Assembly: GCF_036226765.1 (NCBI RefSeq)
Contig: NZ_CP109017.1
Location: 6,201,001-6,265,000 of the forward strand
Reading direction: 5' to 3'
DNA length: 64,000 bases
DNA from: Streptomyces sp. NBC_00670
Lineage (GTDB): Bacteria > Actinomycetota > Actinomycetes > Streptomycetales > Streptomycetaceae
Below the pieces are notes generated by a model. It saw nothing but the letters and a program-made list of their open reading frames with translations, made no database searches and was not told the origin of the DNA. Position numbers and translations under genes: made by a program. Below, piece by piece: positions 15,551-24,300 of the stretch. Each line of letters begins with the position of its first letter. Within the stretch, counting starts at the first letter, position 1.

Positions 15551-17367
15551 CCCAGCGACTCCCGCAGCGCCGCCGGACCGTACCGCTTCTCGACGTCCAC
15601 GCCCTCCCCGTAGTGGTGCTCCTCCAGCAAGGGCAGGATCTTCGTCCGCCAGGTGCGCTCCAGGCCGCCCTCCCGGTAGACCCCCTTCTTCATCAGGTAC
15701 GACGGCCCGATGCGGAAGTCGGGGTCGTCGATGCGGGAGTTGAGCGCGTCGAGCAGGTCGGCGGGCTCGGCGTCGCGCCCCTCCCGGGCGAGCCAGCGGC
15801 GCAGCAGCCCGCGCGTCGGCTCCACGCGCGGCGACAGCTCCACGAACGCGAACCGCCGCCGCATCGCCGCGTCCACCAGGGCGATGGACCGGTCGGCGGT
15901 GTTCATCGTGCCGATCACGAACAGGTTGGGCGGCAGCGCGAAGTCGTCCCCCGAGTACGTCAGCCGCACCGACTTGTTGCGGTACTCCAGGAGGAAGTAC
16001 AGCTCGCCGAAGACCTTCGCCAGGTTGGCCCGGTTGATCTCGTCGATGACCAGGAAGTGCGGGACGTGCCCGTTGCCCTCGCGGGAGGCGAGGTCGGCGA
16101 GTTCGCGCAGTGGTCCGGCGGTCAGCCGGAAGGCGACCTCCCGTGTCTCGGGATCCTCCTGGGGCCGGAAACCCTCGAAGAAGTCCTCGTACGCGTACGA
16201 GGGATGGAACTGCACCAGCTTGACCTGCTCGGGCCCGCCCCCGAAGTACTCGGCGAACCTGAGCGCGAGGAAGGTCTTGCCGGTGCCGGGCGGCCCGTGG
16301 AACACCAACTGCCGCTCATCGGCCAGCAGATCGCGCACCTCGGCCAGCCAGGCGGGGTCGTGCACCAGCAGTTCGGCGGCGAGCGCCTCGGTGGGCGCGG
16401 GCAGTTCGGGGTCGCGGCGGGCGACGAGGGCCGCCGCCTCCGCGGTGGCGTCGCCGTCCGCGGACCCGGCCTCCTCGGCCAATTCCTCGTCGCTGCGGCC
16501 GAGTCCGTCGACGAGGGGGAGCACGGGGGTCAGGTCCACGACGTCATGCTGCACGGACAGTTTCTGCTGCAATGCCTCCGGCAGTGCGTCGTACGGCACG
16601 CCCTCGGGCCGCCAGGCCGTTCTGCGGCGCAGGTTGGCGAGCCCGCCCTCGGACTCGACCTGCTCCGCCCGCCCCTCGACCAGGCCGACGTACAACTGTC
16701 CGCCGGAAATCGTGCACACCGTGTCGCCGGGCCGCATCTGGGTCAGGAAGTAGTGCAACTCGTCGGCCAGCGCCTGCTTCTGGCTGTACGAGGCGGTGGC
16801 GTCGTAACCCTCCTGGACGTACCGGCGCAGGGCGCTCTTGGTGGGGTCCTCCTCGCCGACCGGCGGGAGGTGCGCCGCGGCCAGCGTGACCACGCCCTCC
16901 GGCAGCCACAGCCGCCGCACCAGGTCCCGCCCCGCCACGTTCGACCCGCGGACCAGCCACGCCTTGCGGGGCGGCCGCCAGGAGTGGCCGAGGTAGTCGA
17001 CGAGGGGGAAGTCCTCCTCCACCGTCCGCCACTCCGACAGCGCGTTCGAGCCGTGCCCGGCGGCGAGGGAGGCCGCGGCGGAGGGCGAGTTGCACTCGAT
17101 GTCCCGCGCGGTCTCCAGATACCCCGGCCACCGCTCCGACGGCCGGACCGCCCCCTCGGCGATCAGTGCCTCCCGCTGCTCCGTCGCGTACCGCCCCGCG
17201 CCGGCGGTCGTCTCCGGCCGCACGGGCGATCCGGCGAGCAGCAGGAACTTGGGACTGCCGTTGAGCCCCTTCGCGGGCAGCACCCGCCCCCGCGCGTAGG
17301 GCCCGCCGTTCGGCAGCCGCAACCGGAACTCCGGGTAGGCCGCGGTCCGCTGCCCCTCCACAGTCAT
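15547..17367 (-). CDS. mcrB: McrB-like AAA+ GTPase with DUF4357 and a putative modified-base reader
   Basis: The 606-aa protein carries a DUF4357 domain (about 15-110), recognised by KFLLLAGSPVRP and NSPSAAASLAAGHGSNALSEW. A middle region (about 120-270) contains MRPGDTVCTISGGQLYVGLV, which I read as an EVE/PUA-like reader by analogy only. The AAA+ domain has HGPPGTGKTFLALRF near 355, LVIDEINRANLAKVFGEL near 438 and the McrB signature GTMNTADRSIALVDAAMRRR near 483. It should recognise modified bases and drive translocation for McrC. ATG 17367 is preceded by GGGGGATCG. It is the first gene of a three-gene operon. Its N-terminal reader differs from the DUF3578 domain of E. coli McrB, so the recognised modification may differ too. 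Confidence 0.9.
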   Translation of the reverse strand: MTVEGQRTAAYPEFRLRLPNGGPYARGRVLPAKGLNGSPKFLLLAGSPVRPETTAGAGRYATEQREALIAEGAVRPSERWPGYLETARDIECNSPSAAASLAAGHGSNALSEWRTVEEDFPLVDYLGHSWRPPRKAWLVRGSNVAGRDLVRRLWLPEGVVTLAAAHLPPVGEEDPTKSALRRYVQEGYDATASYSQKQALADELHYFLTQMRPGDTVCTISGGQLYVGLVEGRAEQVESEGGLANLRRRTAWRPEGVPYDALPEALQQKLSVQHDVVDLTPVLPLVDGLGRSDEELAEEAGSADGDATAEAAALVARRDPELPAPTEALAAELLVHDPAWLAEVRDLLADERQLVFHGPPGTGKTFLALRFAEYFGGGPEQVKLVQFHPSYAYEDFFEGFRPQEDPETREVAFRLTAGPLRELADLASREGNGHVPHFLVIDEINRANLAKVFGELYFLLEYRNKSVRLTYSGDDFALPPNLFVIGTMNTADRSIALVDAAMRRRFAFVELSPRVEPTRGLLRRWLAREGRDAEPADLLDALNSRIDDPDFRIGPSYLMKKGVYREGGLERTWRTKILPLLEEHHYGEGVDVEKRYGPAALRESLG

Positions 17368-17464
17368 CGATCCCCCACGCTTTCTCCCGCTTGCTCACCG
17401 TACGGCCGACTCAACACAGTAGGGGCTCCCACTGACAGTGGTCCCCGACAGGTGACCAGCGCGC

Positions 17465-17896
17465 TCAGGGCCCGCACTCCGCCCACACCGTCTTGCCGCT
17501 CGGCGGGTACGGGCGTGTGCCCCAGCGGTCGGCGAGGGCGGTGACCAGGAGGAGACCGCGGCCGGACTCGGAGTCCGTGGGCGCGACGGGGGAGGGGGCG
17601 GGGAGGCGGTCCCCGCGTGCGTCGGTGACCTCGACCCACAGCCGGCCGGCCGCCGGGTCGAAGCGGAGCGTGAGGCGGAAGTCGCGGCCCTGGACGTGGC
17701 CGTGCAACGCCGCGTTCGCGGCCAGCTCGGCGACGATCTGCTCGCCCCGCTCGGCCACGGACGGTGACACCTGCCAGGCCTGGAACTGCGCCGCCGCGAG
17801 CAGCCGCGCGAGCCGCGCGCCGCGCCGGGTGGAGGACAACTGCTGTACGAAAGTCCTGACGGCAGCGGCGGCCGACGCGGACGTGGTGACGTTCAT
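17465..17896 (-). CDS. HATPase-type regulatory ATP-binding protein (anti-sigma-like)
   Basis: The 143-aa protein is a lone GHKL ATPase domain. It has N-box ELAANAALHG (about 55-64), a G1-like box VEVTDARGDRLP (about 87-98) and GRGLLLVTALADRWG (about 111-125). Such proteins are numerous in Streptomyces, either as SpoIIAB/RsbW-like kinases or in AbaA/WhiJ-type loci beside XRE/DUF397 pairs. The 27-bp palindrome at 17941-17967, 45-71 nt upstream of its ATG, matches those in front of the XRE genes at 33.5 and 40.4 kb. This suggests it belongs to the same regulon although the loci are apart. A GC-rich 8-bp hairpin (17912-17931) lies just before the start region. Confidence 0.85.
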   Translation of the reverse strand: MNVTTSASAAAAVRTFVQQLSSTRRGARLARLLAAAQFQAWQVSPSVAERGEQIVAELAANAALHGHVQGRDFRLTLRFDPAAGRLWVEVTDARGDRLPAPSPVAPTDSESGRGLLLVTALADRWGTRPYPPSGKTVWAECGP

Positions 17897-17940
17897 GGGC
17901 CCACCGTGCGGGGCGCGCGGGGGCGCGCGCCATACAGGAG

Positions 17941-17967
17941 CGCCGTACGCTGCGTGAGCGTACGGCG
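17941..17967. promoter_or_regulatory. Operator A: GTAC inverted repeat, 11-nt spacer
   Basis: An 8-bp perfect inverted repeat has arms CGCCGTAC and GTACGGCG around an 11-nt spacer GCTGCGTGAGC. Spacer length and 9 of its 11 bases match operator B at 29600. It sits between the HATPase gene (leftward) and the frameshifted membrane-protein gene (rightward). I infer a binding site for an XRE-type regulator encoded elsewhere in the window. Confidence 0.65.
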
Positions 17968-18165
17968 GCGGTGGGTGCGGGGACGGAGTCGGGCCGTGCG
18001 TTTGTCGACGCGGGTCGGGTGGGAACGGCCGTGGCGGCTGTACGATGCCCTTCCGACGTCACAAATCCCCCTTTGGCCAGACGAGTTACCGCTGTGCCTC
18101 GCCGTGGGCCGGCCGGTGGCTCCGTAGCCGCGACCGATGCGATGCACCCCGCTGGAGGACCGGTC

Positions 18166-18983
18166 TTGACCGCGATGCCCCCGTCCACACAGCCTCCGCC
18201 GGAGCCGCGGCCCTCGGGCGACGGGGCCGCGCCACCCTCCGGGCAGCCCGCGTCCCCGGTACCGCCCGCGTCTTCCGAGGCCGCGCCCGGACAGCCAGCC
18301 GCGGGCTCGACTCCGCAGCCACCCGCGAGTTCGACCCCGCAGCCACCCGCGGGCTCGACCGCGCAACCGTCTGCGGCCGCGACTCCGCAGCCTTCCGCGG
18401 GGCACCCCGCAACCGTCCGCCGAGCCGTCCGCGTGGGACCTGGCCGTGCAGCAGGCATTCCCGGTCCCGGGGGACCAGCCCCGGCGGAAGTCACTCCAGG
18501 TCGTCGGCCTGATGGTGACCATCTCGGTGATCACCTTCGTACTGACCCTCGTGGGTGGCTACTTGTTCGACCGTTCCACCGCCGACTCCCGCGTCAAGGA
18601 CGAGAAGGACGCGGAGCAGTCGCTGGACCAGGCGGAGCAGCCCTTCACAGCCGCGGCCATGTACGACGAGAGCGGCATCGACAACTGGAAGCTCGCGCTG
18701 GACCGGCCCCTGACTGCGGCGGAGCAGAACAAGCTCACCTCCCTACGGCCCAGCGCGGACGGCGACTTCACCGAGGCGTGGCGGTATCTGCGGTCCCTCG
18801 GCGGCCGGATCCTCCGGTACCCGTCGCTGCTCAACGCCGGTCCCCTCGAGGGGTACGGCAGCCTGGGCGCCGAGTCGACGACCTTCAAGCTGAACCTGTT
18901 CAGCAAACGGGCCCGGCTGGGTGGACTGCGACAAGGTGACGGACAACGCGTCGTGCGTGGCGTGGCGCAAGGGGGAACGCTGA
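18166..18983 (+). pseudogene. Proline-rich single-pass membrane protein, two frameshifts
   Basis: From TTG 18166 (GGAGG at 18154-18158) the frame gives a proline-rich segment with an octapeptide repeat of the type PAGSTPQP. Near 18400 the repeat jumps frame by one extra base. The second frame then carries WDLAVQQAFPVPGDQPRRKS, a membrane segment (VVGLMVTISVITFVLTLVGGY) and an extracellular part ending near LKLNLFS. A second extra base in the AAA at 18905-18907 shifts again, and the remaining C-terminus reads GPGWVDCDKVTDNASCVAW before TGA 18981. Removing the two extra bases gives one open frame of 271 codons. It is either a decaying gene or two sequencing errors. Function is unknown. The cytoplasmic proline-rich tail and extracellular cysteines resemble orphan envelope proteins. 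Confidence 0.7.
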
Positions 18984-19053
18984 ACGGAGTCGGGTCCGTT
19001 TCGGTACGGAGCGGGCCGGCCGAGGGCCGGGCCGGATGTGGTTCGCTACGGGG

Positions 19054-19629
19054 ATGACTCAGGACTTGGAGACCGTCGCCTTCGCATCCGCCGAGGCGTT
19101 CGAGGCGTGGCTCGGCGAGAACCATGCCGTCTCGCCCGGCATCTGGCTCAAGCTGCGCAAGAAGGCCCCCGGAGTCGTCGCGCTGGACTACGCCCAGGCG
19201 CTCGACGTGGCGCTCTGCTACGGCTGGATCGACGGGCAGAAGGCCGGGTTCGACGACCAGTGGTGGCTCCAGCGGTTCACCCCGCGCAAGCCGGGCAGCA
19301 AGTGGTCCAAGGTCAACCGGGACAAGGTGGCCGCGTTGACCGAGCAGGGCCGGATGCGTCCGCCGGGGCAGGCCGAGGTCGACCGCGCCAGGGCGGACGG
19401 CCGCTGGGAGGCGGCCTACGACGGCTCGCGGACCGCCACGGTGCCGGACGACCTCGCGGCGGCCCTGGCCGCCGACCCGGCCGCGGCGGCGTTCTTCGAG
19501 ACCCTGGACCGGCAGAACCGCTACGCGATCCTGTACCGGATCCAGGACGCGAAGCGGCCCGAGACCCGGGCGCGGCGGATCGAGAAGTACGTGGCGATGC
19601 TGGCGAAGGGCGAGAAGCTGCATCCGTAG
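19054..19629 (+). CDS. YdeI/OmpD-associated family protein
   Basis: The 191-aa protein shows the YdeI pattern: FASAEAFEAWLGENHA, GIWLKLRKKA, LDYAQALDVALCYGWIDGQK and WLQRFTPRKPGSKWSKVN. The C-terminal RYAILYRIQDAKRPETRARR followed by IEKYVAMLAKGEK completes it. The length fits the family, which is widespread, often called bacteriocin-protection or YdeI-like, and has no established enzymatic role. Family members start close to MT(E/Q)DLETVAFAS, so I prefer ATG 19054 to ATG 19036, although GGGG directly abuts the start. It is monocistronic, followed by a 153-nt gap before a convergent gene. Confidence 0.83.
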   Translation: MTQDLETVAFASAEAFEAWLGENHAVSPGIWLKLRKKAPGVVALDYAQALDVALCYGWIDGQKAGFDDQWWLQRFTPRKPGSKWSKVNRDKVAALTEQGRMRPPGQAEVDRARADGRWEAAYDGSRTATVPDDLAAALAADPAAAAFFETLDRQNRYAILYRIQDAKRPETRARRIEKYVAMLAKGEKLHP

Positions 19630-19782
19630 CCGAGGAGGGGCCCACCCTGGGGCATTCGCCCTACACGCCCCGGGGCATCAACCACTGCTCAAACAATGCG
19701 CAGGCCGACCAATGCGCGTTCACGAACGCCATGGGGTGAGCGGAAACGCCAGTGCCCCCACGTGATGTCCGGCCGATGGCAG

Positions 19783-21312
19783 TCAGCCTGCGGCCCAGTC
19801 CGTGGTCAGTATCTGCGTCAGGGACACGAGTCCATCGTGATCCAAAGGGGTCCGGTGGGAGAGAGTGTTGCGGGCCGTGTGCAAGGTGCGAAGGCGATGA
19901 CGTTGCGTGGTGGTCAGGGCGAGCATGTGGGAGGCGTAGGAGAGGCCGCCGAGTTCGAGTTCCTCGAGATCGGGCACGGCGGCTTCGTCGGTCTTCTTCC
20001 AGTGCTGGGAGCGGGCCTTCTCGCAGAAGTCCTGAAGGGTGAACTGCTGTGTGCGCAGCAGCCCGGGAACGAGGTGTATCAGGCTGGTGCGTGCTTCCTC
20101 GATGAGCGGGAGGAGGACGCGGTTCTGAGCGTGGCAGACGAGGACCCGCAGTTCCTGCGAGTTGGCGTCCAGGAGGAAGCGGCCGTGAGTGGGGTGGATG
20201 CGTCCGTCCCAACTGTCGACGGCACCGCGGGCCCAGGCAGCGTGTATCTCGGCATCGGGGGCGGAGGCGTGGGCGGTGGACAGGCGCCTCGGCCACACGG
20301 GCTCTGCGGAGCCGGCTGCGGGCTCGGGCAGGATCTGGCCCAGTGCGTGGCGGAGTGTGCCGAGGTCACCGCCGTCCCAGGTGTTGCGGAGAGTGAGGGC
20401 GCGGTCGATGTCGGGGCCGCAGACCTCGGCGACGACGGCGTCGGTGACACGGCGGAGGAGCGTGTCGGAGGCGTCAGTGACTCCTGAGCGGGAACGCCAG
20501 GCCATGAGGACCTCGGTGTCGAGACGGGACCAGACCTTCCACCACCAGTGGACGGCGGCGCGGCCTTGACTGCCGAGGGTGGCGCGGGACAGGTCGGCGG
20601 CGCGTGCGGTCAGGAGGAAACGCGGCCGTGCCCGACCGGTCAGACCGGCTTCGTGGAAGGTGGCCTGAGCAACGCGGAGGAGCCGGGCGGCCTCTTCCGG
20701 GGAGGACTCGTCCCAGCAACGCACGACGATCACATGGGGCACTTGAGCGGTTGTGGCCTGTTCGGCGAGGGCTTCTACGGGGTCGCTTGTGACGCCGAGT
20801 TCCTTGGCGAGGCGTTCCTCCAGCGTGGCTGTCGGCATGGCGGTGGCCGGAGCCAGGCTGGACCGGACGCTGCCGCTGGGCGCGGCGAGCCGACGCAGGA
20901 GACTGGTGTAAGGGTCCTCGGGCAGAATCGTGTCCTGTCCGAGGACCGAATCTGCCCAGGGCTCGTTCGACTCGGCGGTCGGGGGGCGCGGCGTGGGCAA
21001 GGACGCCGGGCCGACACGGCGGTCGGCGTGGGAGACGACGCCGGGAACGGGGATCACCGCATCTAGGCGATGGGTGAGCTCGCGCACGAAGAAGTCGGCG
21101 CGGCCGGATTCCACGACGGAGTCGGGGAAGTACCAGACGCAGCTGCGGCCGGCCCGCAGGTCGGCCTCGAGCATGTCGAGGTGCCGACGAGGACCGGGGA
21201 GCCGGGCGAGATCCTCGTCCGTGATCTGTCGGCCGGTCCCCGCGGCGACCGGCTCAGACGCTGCGGACTTCGGTACCGGGGAGTCCGCGGTGGCAGAGCT
21301 CACGGCCTTCAC
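19783..21312 (-). CDS. Partner of large NTPase, degenerate AAA-like protein (509 aa)
   Basis: I do not recognise a named family. The 509-aa protein begins with a Ser/Ala-rich tail (1-30), then DLARLPGPRRHLDMLEADLR and SCVWYFPDSVVESGRADFFV. The position of these motifs resembles an ATPase core, but no Walker A is present. Later VPHVIVVRCWDESSPEEAAR and RFLLTARAADLSR look like the Walker B and sensor strands of a P-loop-less NTPase. The C-terminal 130 residues are helical, ending in TTTQRHRLRTLHTARNTLSH. Its GTG start overlaps the stop of the upstream NTPase gene (GTGA, 21312-21309), so the two proteins are made together and probably act as one system. Base composition is normal for the genome. 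Confidence 0.8.
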   Translation of the reverse strand: MKAVSSATADSPVPKSAASEPVAAGTGRQITDEDLARLPGPRRHLDMLEADLRAGRSCVWYFPDSVVESGRADFFVRELTHRLDAVIPVPGVVSHADRRVGPASLPTPRPPTAESNEPWADSVLGQDTILPEDPYTSLLRRLAAPSGSVRSSLAPATAMPTATLEERLAKELGVTSDPVEALAEQATTAQVPHVIVVRCWDESSPEEAARLLRVAQATFHEAGLTGRARPRFLLTARAADLSRATLGSQGRAAVHWWWKVWSRLDTEVLMAWRSRSGVTDASDTLLRRVTDAVVAEVCGPDIDRALTLRNTWDGGDLGTLRHALGQILPEPAAGSAEPVWPRRLSTAHASAPDAEIHAAWARGAVDSWDGRIHPTHGRFLLDANSQELRVLVCHAQNRVLLPLIEEARTSLIHLVPGLLRTQQFTLQDFCEKARSQHWKKTDEAAVPDLEELELGGLSYASHMLALTTTQRHRLRTLHTARNTLSHRTPLDHDGLVSLTQILTTDWAAG

Positions 21313-24300
21313 TGAGCCGGCCCGATCGTTTTCAGCGCCCGGAAGGTGACCGGGTCGAGACGAACGCCTCCGGACTTGTCGGGATCGAGGACGGCCAGGC
21401 CGTCGAGACGCCTCAAAAGGTGCTCGGCGGCTTCGAGGGGGTTCTCATCGCTCTGGTCGAAGAACGCGGCGGCGATGTCGCCCGGATTCATGGCTGCCTC
21501 GCCGTCCGCGTACTCCTCGTCGCTGTAGAACTGGGCCCAAGCGGTGAGGCGAGAGACATCGGTGGGCGTGAAACCGGCTGCCTTCAGGTGGGCCGTCGCA
21601 GCATCGGGAGTTCCCCAGAGCTCCCGCAGGCTCTGGAGGACCTCCTTCTGCCGCATGCCGGAGCGGACGTTGTGCATGGCGGTCTCGACCAGACCGGGCC
21701 ACCCCCCGGTGGACTGGATGAGGCCACGTCGTTCCTGCGGGGAACCGAACGGCGACTCCGGCCAGGCACGCACGCTGTCGACGGTCCACCGCTGCGGCAG
21801 GACGAGGCCGGCCCCTGTCTCCCTCGCTTTCACCGTGGCATCCGGGGAACAGAGAACCACGGCGTACCGGCGGGGCGCGCCGGGAGTCGCGTCAGCGTCG
21901 TGGGTCGTACCACCGGTGTGTCTGACGAGTCGCTCGGCGGCCTCCCCGACCTGGTCGGCGTTGCGGCCACGCAGGTCCACGAAGAGAACCCGGGAGCCCT
22001 TCCGACGTGAGTTGGCGGTGATCGCTTCGGTGAGGCTGTCGTCGGGAGCGACGCTGATGATGTCGAGGCCGTACCCGCCGCCGTAGAGGCGCAGTCCGTG
22101 TTCGACCTGGTCGTCGCCGAGCGCCCGGGTGCAGGGCACGAGCGTGGTACGCGTGGGATGGCTGAGCATGTCGCCGAACTGGCCCTCGGTGAGCGGGCTC
22201 ATCCGCTGGACACCGCCCGAAATACCGATGGACCGGCGGGCGGCACGCGGGTTGTAGTCGTAGGGCAGGTCGAACTCGGTGTCGTTCAGCTCGCTCCGGA
22301 GCTCGGGCCGGGTGCCCAGCATGTTGACGACGTTGGGGCTGCGCATCGCGTAGGCGCGCTCCTCGCCCGGAACCCGGATGAGCAGGCCCAGACCGACCAT
22401 TTCGTCCAGGAAGATGGTCAGCTGACGTTCGCTGTTGAGCGGGAAGCCCTCGTCCCAGATCTCGTGGGCGGCCTCCAGCAACTCGCTGGGCCGGGACGCG
22501 TGCCTGTAGCCGTCCTCGAGGCTGCGCAGGGCGATCAGGAGGGTGAGTACGCGGTAGCGGTCCTCCAGATTGATGGTGTAGCGCAGACGTTCCGCGATGA
22601 GCTCGCGGACCCGCTCCAGGTTCGCCACTGCCTGGACGTCGTCCCAGGTGATGGGGGCATGACGGCCGCCGGCGGGCATGGCGCGCTGCTGCATGTAGGC
22701 GACGAGGTGGTCGCAGAAGATCTGCACCAGGTTGGCCTGGTAATTGGTGACGCCGAGGATGTGCCAGACCAGGTCGGGAGTTTCGAAGGTGAGACCGACG
22801 GCAGCCAGGGGTTCCTCGACGAGCCCGACGGCGGCCTGCGGCTTGAGCGGACCGACGAGGATGCCCGGTCCGCCGTGTGCGGTGACCACGTTGGTGAGGT
22901 GGTTGAAACGCTGGACCTGGTGGAGACCGGCGAAGACGACCTTGAACGACCGGTTGGTGGTCTCCATCAGGCGCTGGAGCCGCTTGACGGTGCGGAAGGT
23001 CGACTGACCGCCACCGGTATAGACGGCTTGGGCATCGGCGGTGAGGAAGGCGTCGGCCTCGTCCGCGAGTAGGAGGACACGGCGGCCGGGTTCGGCCTCG
23101 ATCCAGTGCTGGACCGCGTCGGCGATCACGTCGACGCTGGCGGCACGGTGGGAGACGTTCGCTCCGATGGCGCCGCGGTGCTTCAGCTCGGCCAGCAGGA
23201 CGCGCCAGATGCCCTCAGGGGGTTCGGCGTGTCCGATGTCGGCCTTGAGGAGGTCCATGTAGACGGCGATGTGGCGGTCCGGGTCGGCCTTCTGGAACAC
23301 CTCGACGGCTTGCCGCAGAAGGGACGACTTGCCGAGCTGGCGACCGCCGAAGAGGAAGACGGACCCGTCCGGGCGGAGGATCTCCTGCATTTCCTCGGCG
23401 CGGCCCTTGAAGACCTCCGGCGGAACGAGTCCCGCGACGTGCGGGGTGTAGGGGGTGTAGCCGGTCCACGGCAGGGTGACGCGCTGCGTCGCCCGGAACG
23501 AGCGCGGCGCGCGGGCGGCGACCCAGCCGACGACGGCCGGGTCGACGACCAGGGCCTGTTGCCCGCGGTCGCGGGAGGCGAGCGCCAGTTGACGTCGTCC
23601 TTCCGTGCCGAGGGGCTGCAGATAGAGGATCAGATTGGCGCCGATGGCCGATTCGGGAAGGTGACGCAGCGGGCCTTCGCCGCGCAGTTCGTCGGCGATG
23701 ACGACGACCTTGTACATGTGGCGTGCCTGGGAACCGAGGGCGGCGACGTAGCCGGGGGTGCTCTCGGTGATGTCGGCGCGCACGCTGAGCCGGGTGATGC
23801 CGTACCGGGCCTCCTCGACGTTCGACTCGTTCACGGTCAGGCCGAGTAGGCGCAGGACGCTCTTGACCAGACCGCGGATCTTCCGCTGGTCCCGCTCGCC
23901 GATCAGTTCCTCCCAGGCGCCCAGTCCGGAGAGCGCGTTCTGCACCAGCGGTTCGTCCTCCGCGTAGTGCTGGGCCCACCAGCGGGCCCCGACGCCGCGA
24001 CGAATGGACTGGGGAGCCTCCGGGTGGACAACGCCCTTCAGGAAGCGGGCCAGCTCCTCCCCGGCCGGCTCGGCGGGTGCGGGCAGCGCCTCGCCACGGC
24101 GGGCGAACGACAGGAGTTCTTCGACGGCGACCGTCTTGCCGCGCTCCAGCAGCCGGTGGATGCGCCCGTACTCGGCCTCGGGGAGGTGGGCCGCGTCGAG
24201 CTGGCGGTAGAGCTTCTCGGTCTGCTGTTGCTCCAGGACGCGCAGGTCGTGGCCGATGGCGGCGATGGACCGGAAGCGCTCCCCGAAGCGGTCGCCGTGG

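Noticed and set aside
18446..19057. An intact 203-codon membrane protein starting at GTG 18446
   Set aside because: The same frame carries the family repeat TPQPSAEPSAWDLAV upstream of 18446, and the natural C-terminus is in another frame, so a frameshifted longer gene explains the sequence better.
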